A DNA stretch of 64,000 bases from Sitta carolinensis (Eukaryota; Chordata; Aves; Passeriformes; Sittidae): assembly GCA_032173965.1 (NCBI GenBank), contig CM063283.1, positions 84,030,243 through 84,094,242 on the forward strand, given 5' to 3'. Of this stretch, positions 48,701 through 60,200 are shown piece after piece. The notes under the pieces were generated by a model. It was given only the letters and a program-made list of their open reading frames with translations, had not been told where the DNA came from and did no database searches. Position 1 is the stretch's first letter. Every line of letters starts with the position of its first letter. A program made the position numbers and the translations under genes.

Positions 48701-51700
48701 AAAAATATTCACAGGCCCCCATGACATTTCTGAAAAGCAGTTATAAATTAACTTTAGAAATGTGAAGAATATAGTTCAATGAAATAATGTTTTTAGCCTT
48801 TTACTCTTCTAAAGTCACTCTCAATAGTTATGCATTTCTAAAGTATTTTCTTAATATAGCAACCCTGTGGTAAACAGAATAAGCTTGTCTCCCATAAAAC
48901 TTGTAGTTCCTGTTAATGTATGTTCTTATTTAGGAAATGGAGGGTGAAGAGAATGTTACAGTGGCACATCTCCACCAGAAGCTCAGGAATTAGTTACGAA
49001 TACCTTGTAATTTTCCAGTAGTCATCTGTTCCATTTTTGAGTCCCTCAGCAGTCATAACGTTCATAAGGGAGCCATATGGTATCACAAGGAAAAAGGAGG
49101 CAAACATGTGTTGTCTGTGTACAAATAAGCTGAACTTCTTTCTAAAGAGACAGTCAGTAATTAAAAAAAAGTAATAAAAACTTTAAACCAAAATACTAGT
49201 ATCCCATTTATTATTCCCTTTTCTTATTTTGTTAATTCTAAATAGGGATTATTGTCCTTTTACCTGGGGCACAATCTCTTATTTTCATGCAGAGATGAAG
49301 TTTACATTTAATTTTCAACTTAAAAAATATTTTCATAGTGGAAATTTAACACATTTCTAGTTGTAGAAAATCAGTGGACACTGAATTTACACAGAGAATG
49401 TGTATTAGGCCTTTTTGCAACCCTGTCTTATCATATGTGAAAATTCAGCTCTGTTACTTTTAAAATAAGAGAACAGCATATTGTATGTACCTCCATAATG
49501 ATTAATGATCTATTTCCTCCATCATGATTAATGATGAAGGAAAGTGATTCTATTCAGTCAAGTGTGATTATATTTAAATGCTTAAAATCAGAAGTACATA
49601 AACTATTCACCCGTCTTGGTCTTTTATGACCAAACTCAAGGAAAAAAACCTGATCCAGCTGATGAAATTCCAAATGCGAGCTTTTATTTTGAATGGAGGT
49701 GAAGAAGGGTCTTCTGGCACTGATCATATCTCAGTACTGCTGCTTGTGCCTTTGTTCACAGGAATGGAAAGAACATCAAGCACACTTGATTTCTGGCTGA
49801 TCCTGGTATTTAAATGAGGTTTCGCTGCAGTTTCTTTGGTAGAATAAAATGAAAAAGAGCTTTTTTCCCAACTAAGCACTATGCTGTACTGCCAAGAGGA
49901 CTCTATCATAATAACAGAACATTACCAGTATAACTCTAGGATACATCTTACAGATAAAATGTTAGGTTGAAACCCAATTTACTTTAACAGTTGTGTGTAT
50001 AACTGACCTTCTATTCATCTGATTTTTAACTTCCAAGAGCATTTTCTACCACAACAACAAAAGTTAAAGTGGTGCATTGGAACTGTGTACACTTGTGCAT
50101 AGTAATGAGTTCAAACATGCACAAGGTTTTTCATAATTTTCACATATTTCTTATTAAATAGAGTCCATTTTTTATAAGATAAAGATATTAAGAAAGATTT
50201 TATATAAAAGTTCCCTTTTCTGATAGAGACTTTGCAGGCCTTACAGAAATGTATGGGGAAGAGAAAGGAAAAAAGCTAAGGTTCAGAGGATGCTGGAAAG
50301 CTGCTGCTCGCTCAGTCTGTCACTCCTCTTACTTACACTGATGTAACTGAGGAGGAAATGCAGATTTGCAAAGAACCTGAGTCAAATCTATAATACAATA
50401 TTGAGATCCATTTCTTAATGCAGGCATACTGGTTGCTTCTCTAGGATTCTACAAAGGTATCAGCAAATGTTTGTGCAGATAACAGGACTAGTCCAGCTGG
50501 GGACTAGCTAAACGCAATTAAAATTTGCTATGTGTGCTTTTGTTTCACAGTATGTCTTCTGTTTAGAAAACATTGTGGTTTTGGTTTTTTTCATACTGTA
50601 GTATGTATGAAAAAAAAATGCCCCAAAAAGCTGATACATTTCCTGAAGGTACTTATTTCTTGTTTTTGAATAACTATCAATCCCAAATGTACAAAGAAGC
50701 TGGAGGGAAGAGGAGGAAGAGGAATGATAGCCAGAGTAGTGGAAAGAAAGAAAGAAGCAGCTTCCATGGACTGAAGATGCTTTTTATTTCATGGATTTGC
50801 CTTAACTGGAGTTATGCATTCATGACAACCATTGTTGGATACTTAAGGCTTACAACTTCAAATTTCCATATATATGTGTATGGTGCACTGGAATACTTCC
50901 AGAAAAAATTAAGCCAAAAAGCAACCCAAACCCAGACTGAAAGCCTTGGTGGATTCAGATGGTGAAGCACAGGTGCAGGAAAGAGGCTTTAGAAATCACA
51001 TAGAAATTTTTAGGCAATCATAAATCTCGACATGCAGAACATGAGGTGGGGTGGTTGTTACATGCTAATTAAAGACTCGTATAAAAATCATCTCTTCCAG
51101 CTACAGGCACCACATAGTATAAAAATTTCTGGGAAGGAGATAGATTTATTGCATCTGGATATTTGGAGCATATTAAGAACAAAAGAAACCATTCTGCAAC
51201 AAGTATTCAAATAGATTTTGTTCAGTAATTTTCTCATCTAGGACAAAAAGAGGATATAATATTATGAGTAGAATCTTTGAGTTGCCTTTGAAGTACCTTT
51301 AAGCTTTTCTTCTGGGCCAAGATTGATTGTCTGTTTACAAGTGAGTTGTAAGACAAGTAAATATACTGGAGATCACATCTGGGTTAAGATTATGGAGGTG
51401 GTTACATATATCTGATAAATTAGTTTTTGGTCTGGAGAGCAATACATGATGCTATCCAGAAGCATAATTCATAATGTATTAAAATGTAAGTCTTAAAAGT
51501 GAACTAACAGGCTGAATTTACAGGCTGAAGCTGCACTTCTGCTACAGCGTGAGACAGCCTCCAGATCAGCTTTTGTAAACACAATAAATGGTAAAGGAGT
51601 CAATATTGACTGATGGGCTCAACATAATCAGTTTCAAAAGGATGTGGAATACTGAGAAAAGTTGACTTAACAAATAAGTGGTGGAAGATTTTCTAGACAT

Positions 51701-52221
51701 AAAGCAAATAAAATCATTGGGTTGCCTACCTGGTAGCATATATATTTAGTGTGCTATGCATCAAATTTAATCCAGTAATGCTCCAGTATCATGCCTATGT
51801 TTTAAAAGACACATAATGTTCTAGCTTTCAATGGTTTTATTTTGTTTCTAAGGAAGTCTAACATTGCTAGATTTAATTCTTGTAGAGAGTGTTTATTATT
51901 CAGAGGTTGTATGATGAGCTACATATAAGCATTTTAAAAAATAGTATTAATTAAAATACCAATTTCATCTAAAATACCAGTTTAGCACTTGGTCATATTA
52001 ATATGCAGGAGCTGTAAAAAGTTTTAATAAGAATATTAAAAGTGAAAGTTTCTTTATTTTGACGTGTCACTGTTCCCTTACCAGCCTCACTGAAATCAAA
52101 GAGCATCTTCCAGTGAGTAATTTCTCAATATTAGGAGAAATGACTTCACAATACAGTTTTGGTCAGATCACATTTTTAAATAACGTGCTATCGGGAATCT
52201 CTGGATTGCTTTATGGTCTAA
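42761..52221. other. Long unique non-coding stretch
   Basis: About 9.5 kb with no gene, RNA or clear transposon apart from one weak CR1-like scrap near 45.7 kb. Local features are CATGATTAATGAT-type direct repeats at about 49495-49545 and AT-rich tracts near 43080-43160. The minus-strand frame 46834-47034 (66 codons) has somewhat protein-like composition but no recognised homology. Confidence 0.5.
45707..45765 (-). mobile_element. Possible very degenerate CR1 end
   Basis: GACCATAGAAATAGGAGGTTGAGATGAGTCATCATCTAATTCAAGC loosely follows the CR1 terminus in reverse complement (CATAGAAT, GGTTGGAAG, GATCATCTAGTCCAA). The agreement is weak and could be chance. Confidence 0.3.
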
Positions 52222-52226
52222 GAATT
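52222..52226. repeat. Target-site duplication, left copy (GAATT)
   Basis: GAATT directly precedes the TGTCCTAG start of the LTR and is repeated exactly at 52858-52862. Confidence 0.9.
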
Positions 52227-52857
52227 TGTCCTAGTTTAGGGCAAATCTGGGAGAAAACCTCCAAAGGAAGCTCCCTCCGGAGATCAAACCCACACGGCCC
52301 CTCCCCCCAGCCGGTTCGGGAATGATTCCTCGGAGAGAAGTGGAAAGAACCTGTTTATTTAACAGGCACAGCCTCCCCCCCCCAGTACACGAAATGAACA
52401 ATACCAGATGACAACACTTTTTCACAGCTCTGAAAAAGAGATGACAAATGCAGCGAGTCTCTCTTGGGGGTGGTCGCCCTGTTGTCACTCCCTCCGGCGC
52501 TGGGGATGGCTGCTGCCGGCCACAAGGTGTTCTCAGTCCCAGTCCGGAGCAGGTCCCAGTAGTTACAAGAAAAAAGAAAAAAAAGAAAAAAAACAAAGCA
52601 AGAGCGAAGCGAAGCAGGAGCAGGAGCAAAAGCAGCAGCCAGAGCTAGAGTCAAGGAGAAAAGAGAGCAGCAAAAAACAACAGCCACACTATGTACTGCC
52701 CCGTCTCTGTGTCCCGCCAGTCGTGGGGGGGGAAGCAGGCTGATAACAGAACCAAAACAAAACATTTGTCCTTCAGAGCCCGTCTCACAGGCACAGAACA
52801 TAACATCCAACATAGCAGAACACACATAAATGGGGATACAAACATCACCCTAGGACA
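52227..52857 (-). mobile_element. ERVL-type solo LTR, 631 bp
   Basis: The element begins TGTCCTAG and ends CTAGGACA, a perfect 8-bp terminal inverted repeat, and is flanked by perfect 5-bp GAATT duplications, so its ends are known to the base. A minus-strand AATAAA lies about 130 bases from the minus-strand 3' end, which sets the orientation with U3 on the 52.85-kb side. The middle has a pyrimidine tract on the minus strand (plus-strand AAAAAAGAAAAAA-like, 52566-52593). Overlapping open frames of 110-156 codons on both strands fall wholly inside the LTR and are not genes. No viral internal region remains, so the element has recombined to a solo LTR. Confidence 0.93.
52350..52366 (-). terminator. 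LTR poly(A) signal within a small hairpin
   Basis: CCTGTT (52350-52355), spacer TATTT, AACAGG (52361-52366). On the minus strand AATAAA (52354-52359) occupies the loop and the edge of the stem, like the poly(A) hairpins of retroviral R regions. The stem is only 6 bp, so this is modest evidence. Confidence 0.55.
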
Positions 52858-52862
52858 GAATT
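52858..52862. repeat. Target-site duplication, right copy (GAATT)
   Basis: Exact copy of 52222-52226 directly after CTAGGACA. Confidence 0.9.
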
Positions 52863-55358
52863 GAATGATTTGGACAATTATTCTGATAGTATGCTAAGAA
52901 AAACTTAAATAAAAGAATTACGTATGCTGCCTAGAAATAAATAGATTAAAAACAAGTTGTGAGGTCTTACTCAATTTTCATTAACTGATTAAAGATACAG
53001 GCTAAGAAAGAGGAACTTGTCCTGCTTAATTCATTGATTACATCTTATTTGGACTATGCATGTACTAGTAAATAAATATGCTAAGGACCACCCTCAGGCA
53101 TTGAGGTCAAATGGCACAGAAGAGACCAAGTCAACACTATTAATGTTCTCACTCCCCAGAATATGGTGTCTGCATGCAAGCTGTCCTTGAGGAATAATTA
53201 TTTGTCTATGCTGTGGTCTGAGCTGTGCTCAGGAATTTGGCCCACACTGTGTCAGTACAAGGAGACATTCCAGAGCCTGGCAATGCTTTCTGACACTCAT
53301 TAATTTGATGTTTTAGAACTAGACCAAAGGGAGTATACTGTTTGGAAGGCTCTTCATCTCTATCACTCCATCACCAATGGTCAGGATCTCCAGTTTCAGC
53401 CTCTCACGAAATTAGGCACCAGAAAGCCTTTTTCCTCACCCTGGATACAGAATGATCACTTTTCTGAAGTTGCAGTGGGCAGAAGCCTGCCTAGAAATGA
53501 CACCTAAATGTCTTGGAAGGATAGAACCAAGTTCAATAATGTGACTAGTCACCCAACAAAACTAGCAAAGCAGGATGCTTGTGATGGACAGAACTCCTGA
53601 GCAATGCAGAAATCAAAATAAACATTTTAAGGCCAGACAAGATCATGAGTTGGTCATCCTGAAATGGGTTTTTCTGTGACACTCTTTGCTGAAGGCTTTG
53701 AACCAATACCTTGTGCAGCTCTAACAGGGCTCATAGGTTGCAAAGTCATCAAGTAGCTAATTCACACACTCATATTTTGGTGTGAGTACTGCACTGAGGT
53801 TTTCTGAGTTTCCTATATTGTGCTTACATATACTTTTGGAAACAAGAGAAAAAAACAAGGTTTCAACTCTGAGTTTTATAATAAAGTGAAGAGCCTCTTC
53901 TGGTTTCACTCAGCTGTATAATGAGATGATCCTGTGTCTAACCACAGAAGAAGAAAGAATGAAATGTACCTATGTACTGTTATGTAAGGTGATTTATGGC
54001 TGATCAGATAAGTGAAAACAGCAAAATATGCTTTCATCTGCTACAATAAGCTAGTGCTCATATATATTCGAAATGATTCCTCAGAATTTTGTACAATGAT
54101 GAATGTTTAATTATTAGGCAGATGTGTTCTTGTGCTTTTGTATAAAATCCTCCTTAAGGGCAACAAAATGTTTGTGCTTCAGCTTTTGCTAGTTTTTTCT
54201 TCAAGCTTTTCAAGCAATTCCATGAAGACTGACAGATAATTTGAGTAATAAACAGCCTTACTCATGAATTCAAGCTTATTTTCTGTGTGTGTATATTATA
54301 GACCTTTTAATTTTCTCAATTATATAGGAACCAACTCACAAAGTTCAATGAAATTACATGCATGAAACCAAAGAGATATTTCTTACAGTATATTCCTACA
54401 ATTAAATGCTCCTAGAAACTGCCTCGACTTAATGACTTTCAACTATCCTCCAGTGTATTAGGGGAAAAACAAATACTTAAAAAACCCACAAATACTTAGA
54501 AACACATTGTTAAGTTAAAAAAAAAAAAAAAAAGTTTTAAAAAACTGATCTAAAGAAAACCTTTCAAAGAGAAAAAAGGTAAGTCCTGAACCAGCAGGCA
54601 ACATTATTAAGGTAATGCAGTTAAGTGCAGGTGCTTGTAAGACACAATGTGAGAGCTACAGCAGAGTCAGCATAAATCACTATTATAATAGTATGAAGCT
54701 AGTTATAAACTGACAATATCACAATATCTTTTTCCATATCTAATATTTTTGCAGGTTGATTACATAAATGAGTGAAAACAATGATAAATAATTGAATTCA
54801 TATTCACTTAAAACTTAATGTTTTTGACAGAAAGTCAGGACAAACATTTCATTTTCTGTATCTTTAGAAATTGAGTTCTAGTCAAAGTAATTTGACAGCT
54901 ATGAAATAAATCTTTAGCCTCATAATTATTGGTTTGCTGGAAGACAGTATGGTATTCTATCGCATTTTACAGAGATTTTAAGATGTGACACACACTGCCC
55001 TGAATTATTTCCTATCTAAAGAATTTAAAGGAAATACACCAAAAAAAGGCAAAGAAATAGAGTAGATATAATATTTATAACAGCTGTGGCCAGTATACCC
55101 AGCAAAACTTGAAAGAAGAAAGTGGCATAAAGATGGACTTCCCATTACTAGAGTAAAAAGGGGCCTCATTCCTGGTATGCAGCAAAATAAAGGAAGGAGG
55201 ACACAAAAACCTCCAAGAATTCAAGAACAGCTAGAGACAAGGACAAAGCAGGGAGAGAGCATCCAGGTGCAGGGGCAGCTGGCTTGAAGTTCCTAGATCT
55301 AGTAACTAACTGCTGACTGCAGCACCTGTGCCATTATGATAACCAGCACAGCCCCAAA
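52863..55358. other. Unique non-coding stretch
   Basis: No gene recognised. A 17-A run lies at 54517-54533. The sequence is otherwise AT-rich and without simple repeats. Confidence 0.5.
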
Positions 55359-55418
55359 TGGAGGCTGGGCCTGATGGCCTCAGCAAATCTCTCCCAGCCT
55401 AAATTGTCCTGTGATTTT
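55359..55418 (+). mobile_element. CR1 LINE terminal scrap
   Basis: GGAGGCTGGGCCTGATGGCC, TCAGCAAATCTCTCCCAGCC, TAAATTGTCCTGTGATTTTGG follows the last 60 bp or so of a CR1 subtype in sense orientation (GGCTGGGCTTGATGATCTC...CCCAGCCTAAATGATTCTGTGATT). Confidence 0.7.
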
Positions 55419-58400
55419 GGTAACCTGCCTGGTAAGGTCTGCCAGCCTGGTCTGCCATAGGCAAAGCCTTGGGCAGGTGATGTGGTGTAGGTACAATCCC
55501 TCTTCATTTGTCAGATGCTATGGAGCTGACTCTCTTGCCTTCATGTACTTCTGATGTTTCTGAAAAGCTTTTGTACACCTGATAACAACAAAACATAGAT
55601 GATCTGGTCTGAGAACAAATGGCTCTCAAAATGTTGGCAGTTTGACATGATTTTTTACACTTTCCCAAAAAACGCAATAGAGTCACGGGTAGAGGAAAGA
55701 ATATTTCTCCATTAATTGACATATGTCTGGATGAAAAGAGACGGAGACCAGAGGGAGAAAAGAAGAGAGCGAGCCATCTTTATCAGTTTTGTGAAAGAGG
55801 AGTAATAGAAGTCTATATAAATGATTCCCAATCATTATCTCAGATTCCCAAATAATATACAAAAGCCTCACACGTAACTGAAGAGTACAAATCTGACATA
55901 GACATTTCCTTTCACCATCTCTGCACTGCATCTGTAGGCCTGTGAGGTTTTTAGTACCTGTGTCTTATAACAAAGCAAATTAATCTCCATTTTGCAGCTA
56001 AACAGAGTAGAATTTTGCCAACAACTTGCTCATTAGTTCTGCACTGTAGGCTGCATCTGCCTGATGCTGCCCTCCCTATAAATTTTTATTGTTGTGGTAT
56101 TTATTTGGTCATAATTATCTCATCTCTACCTACACCAACCTGTCAGAGAGAGTGTTAGTGTTTTTTTACTGGTTTGTAATTCCATTACACAGCCCATCAG
56201 CAGCTTGTTTCTGATTATTGCAGGCATAGCACCCTTCTGGTAGCAACTGTTAATATTTGCCCTTGCTTTATTGTGCAACAACTGCATGCTGCTTGCCTAT
56301 AATAATGTGGAATTTACAATGATGTCCCATCCTGCTTCCTGGGAAATTATGCTCTCCCCTCATCCTTTCTTTCTTTGTAGAATATCAACCAGATATTTAA
56401 CCAGCTATTTAATATATCCATCATCTTGAAAAGTCACAGGAACAGAAAAGGCCCAGCAGATATGGCAAGAAGAAAAGACTGCATTAAAAACTATCTGGCT
56501 GGGCTCACAGCATGGAGCCAGCAAGGAAATACCAGAGTAAGTGAGGGAAGTCAAGGCTTGTGCTAACAGAGGAATGTTGACATTATGGTGCAGTCAAGAC
56601 CAGGGCTGTGCAAGGCACCTTTTAGACTAGTTTACCCTAAGAGCTATTTAACAGGGAAGACTTTTTTTTTTTTTTTTTTTTTTTGACAGGGACAGTGCCA
56701 GGCAAAGGAATTTGTCATTTTTTTTGGGGGGACTGCAAAAGACTGTGAGGAAAAGTTTTACAGAGATTTATCAAATATTTGCAAGCTACCAGTTCCTTTT
56801 TAAGACTTGGGTTTGTTTTTTTCCTCTTTGTTGATCAATGCCATCCTTTGGACTGTTGGAGGATCTCACCCCCCATCATGGAGAAAAACTATTTTTCTTT
56901 GAGATACTAGTAACCGTTAATGGAATAGTGCTAGTGGCTGCAGGCAGGATTTCATCTCTACATATTCATTCACAGTTGCTGTTCTCACTTTTGAAGAGTA
57001 TTTTTACCAGAAGTTTCAAATTCCTGACTTTTTAACTATCTCTCTTCACACTCCAGATGTCTACAGATGAGGGATTTCGAGCTAAGCTACTGAGATTGTT
57101 TCTAAACATCTTTATTCCTGGGATGCAGAAACGTTTCAAGTTACACTCTGCAAAACTATCTTTTAAAGTTATGCTTTGATAGCATTCAAGCCAGTGGAAC
57201 TGAGATAAGTGTTGATTTTAAAATACTCAATGCTGGGAACTTCAAAGCTGTCTTCTATGTGAGTGTCCTGTTTCTTTCTCACCACATCTGCCCCTCAGTC
57301 CAAGAGGGGCTTGTTCAGATTTACACAGAGGTCAAAATCTGTTTGTACTAAGATTTACCTTTTAATTTTATACATATTTTTACACATTTTTTAACTTCTA
57401 GGTGTTCACATGTCAGGATTTTAAAGAAGAAAAGTGTCCTATCTTAAAATTATATACTCTTTCATTGATGAAGGAGTAAAGATATGGATAAATTCATTAC
57501 ATTAGTCTTAGTGTATATGTATGAACTTGCCTTAAACACCTCTCACACCACAAGAAGTATTGTTGTGACTGTCCCTTTCAGACTCTGGCAGAAAACTCTC
57601 AAAAGCAGGAGGGATGCCCACAAAAGCTAGACTAAAGTTCATCAGAATCTGAAAATGGAAAAATAAATGAAAAACGGCCTTTTGTTCTTGTCTTCTTGCT
57701 ATGAATGACATCTGTTGGAAGAAAAGTACCAGCTCTGGAAAGAAATGAGAAACCAGGTCAAGTTAACTGTTACCATTTGTAATTAACCTATTATTTCAAA
57801 TTGACTTGTTCTCTTCCAGAGAGATCTAAAAGTTTGGGATGCGTGGAGAAACTTCAGTAAGTGATGAGAGTATCCTCACCCTCTGTTTCCTTAGGTAGAA
57901 GACTTGCTTCTTATGTCCACTTTTGTAGTGCCAGTCTCTAGAGATGTGATTGAGAGAAAGCTGAAAGTGTTGTAGGTACCTAAAAATAATTCATAGCCAA
58001 AGGCTACCCAAAATGAGTTTATTGAGGTAGTGAGATCCAAGCAATGCCTGCAGTAATCCTCAGCACTTAGGAGAATATCAGCTTCCTATCTCAAAATCCC
58101 ATCTTAGCTTACCCCATTCAGAAAATTTTGTCTTAAATGTACGTAGCTTTGAATGAGTAGAAATCACCACTTTGTGTTTTGAACTGGGGCTACATAAAGA
58201 CAGTAAGTCTGAAGAAAGATTCTGTAAAGTTGTCGAGCTTTATAGCCAGAGGCAGTGGGATGAAATTAGAGTGAGAAAAACTAAGCTGCACATCACAGAA
58301 GTATTAGACTGAGACTTGGGTGCCTATGTGAAATGGTGGAAGGTCTGCTCTCAGTGAGCCTTGGTACTGTAGGGAGCTAAACTTGAATCTTCTAGGAATT

Positions 58401-59864
58401 GCCTTTTATTGTAGGGAATACAGGATCAGCAAGGCTTTGGATGAGATGACTGAATAAGCTTTTGCAATATCTAATTGCAATACTTTTATTAAATAAGCTG
58501 TAGAATAAATAAGGAGAGGAAAGAAAAGAAGAAATTGCATGATTGAAAAGTGCAATCTCTCATCCAGTATTTCCAGACTTGGTGCAAAGATGTGTCAGTA
58601 TGATATTTACCTTTTTTCTAGCTAGATTAATTTTTTTTTCCTCATTGCAAGCTAGCAAGGGACAGGTCAGACCAGAACAGTTCTCTTTCTCAACATCTTA
58701 GAAGGGAATTCGGGAATGTAATATTTTGCTGCTCCACTTCCTTTGTTGTATTATGCAAACTACAGGAACGCAACATACTTGGAGGTACTTCTAGCACTTG
58801 CTAATAAGAGATCTTAAAATATGGTCTGGAGCCAGCACTTTCGTCACATTCCTTCAAGTGTCACATAAAATATTCACTGAATAATTAATTCAGCAGTTGG
58901 CATCATGTCACAAACAGTTGTGAACACACAACAAAATATTGGCAAAGTGATAATTTGGATTTAAAAATCTCACTGTAAATATTTCTGAAAAGAGAAGTCT
59001 TTATGCAATAAGTGGGAGTAGAAAAAAAAGAAAGATTTGTAATTGTGAATGCTTGTCTATTGCACCACCATGAAAGAGAGACTGACACTCAAAACGTTCT
59101 CAATCGTCTTAAATTGCAGAAAAGGTTTGTCGGCATATTTTTGTGTTGTGGTCATCTATGGGGTCTACTGAAGAGTCTATCTAAAACAGGCATTTGTTAA
59201 CAGCACTGGAAAACTTTTCCTGGGAGTGTAGATTTACAGAAAATCTACAACCAAGACTCCAAAATATTTGATCCTCATATTGTGTGGGACCTTATTTCAG
59301 GGCCTAAGACCTGATCTTCTGTTCACATACCTTATGAAACTGTGGACTGAAATGTATGTGCACAACTTGAGCACTGGGTACTGCAACTTCTAGAGACTGG
59401 GAGATAAGGAAGATAACAGACTCATAGAAGCCTTATCAGAGAGACAACTGGTTCAGAGGAACTTCCATCTCTACAGTTTAACTCTGTGGTCCCTGAACCC
59501 ATTTGTAAGGGCAACTTTTTACAAAAGCCTTGTGTGTTTTTTATTTTTTTTCCCTGCATCAACATTTGATAAAGTTTTTGTCCTCAGCTCCTTGGCTCAG
59601 ATTCCTCACCCCACTTATTTTTGGGCATCTAATTTGTCTCCTCAGTGAGAAGCCAAGGCTCCCAGTATTGCTAATTAAAAGAAATGAGCTCCTTCAGAAG
59701 CAATTCAGCACTTGGGAGCTGATTCACCCCCCCAATGAGCCTGGGTAAATGCCCATCTCACTCTGGCCATGCCAAAAGCCAAGGGAAATTAACTCAGAGG
59801 TGAAATTAATTCTTATCTCTCCCTGTATTCTTACCTTGAGTGTGCTGTGTGAGATTTTGAGTGC
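55419..59864. other. Unique non-coding stretch
   Basis: No gene or transposon recognised. A 23-T run lies at 56662-56684. 56020-56340 is repeat-free with TAAT-type motifs and could be a conserved non-coding element, but there is no direct evidence for that in a single sequence. Confidence 0.5.
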
Positions 59865-60200
59865 CATTAGAATCACAGAATTGTTAAGACTGGAAAGACC
59901 TCTAAGAACATTGAGTCCAACCATTAACCCAAGTGCACCACTAAACCATGTCTCCCAGGTGACACATCTGCACATCTTTTAAATACCTCCAGGGACGGTG
60001 ACACCACCACTTCCATGGGCAGCCCATTCCAGGGCTTGACAAATCCCTCAGTGAATTAATTTTTCCTAATATCCAATCTAAGCGTCGTCTGGTGCAATTT
60101 GAGGCCGTTTCCTTTTGCCCCATTGTTTGTTTCTTGGGAGAAGAGACTGTCATCCACCTCATTAACTTGTCATCTGAACTAAGAACAGGAAGACTGTGAA
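59865..60200 (-). mobile_element. CR1 LINE fragment (ORF2 end plus tail)
   Basis: Reverse-complement CR1 in clear order: CATTAGAATCACAGAATTG, AAGACTGGAAAGACCTC, GAGTCCAACCATTAACCC, CACTAAACCATGTC, TTTTAAATACCTCCAGGGACGG, TGACACCACCACTTCC, GGGCAGCCCATTCCAGGGC, AATTTTTCCTAATATCCAATC and CTTGGGAGAAGAGAC. It is the same CR1 subtype as 14110-14316 but in the opposite orientation. The minus-strand open frame across it is ORF2 debris. Confidence 0.92.

Noticed and set aside
51230..51250. CTAGGACA as a possible end of another ERVL LTR
   Set aside because: No matching TGTCCTAG end, no polyadenylation signal in place and no flanking duplication were found nearby, so it appears to be chance.
52231..52848. 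Open frames of 65-156 codons on both strands
   Set aside because: All are inside the 52227-52857 solo LTR, overlap each other in conflicting frames and show no viral or host protein motif.
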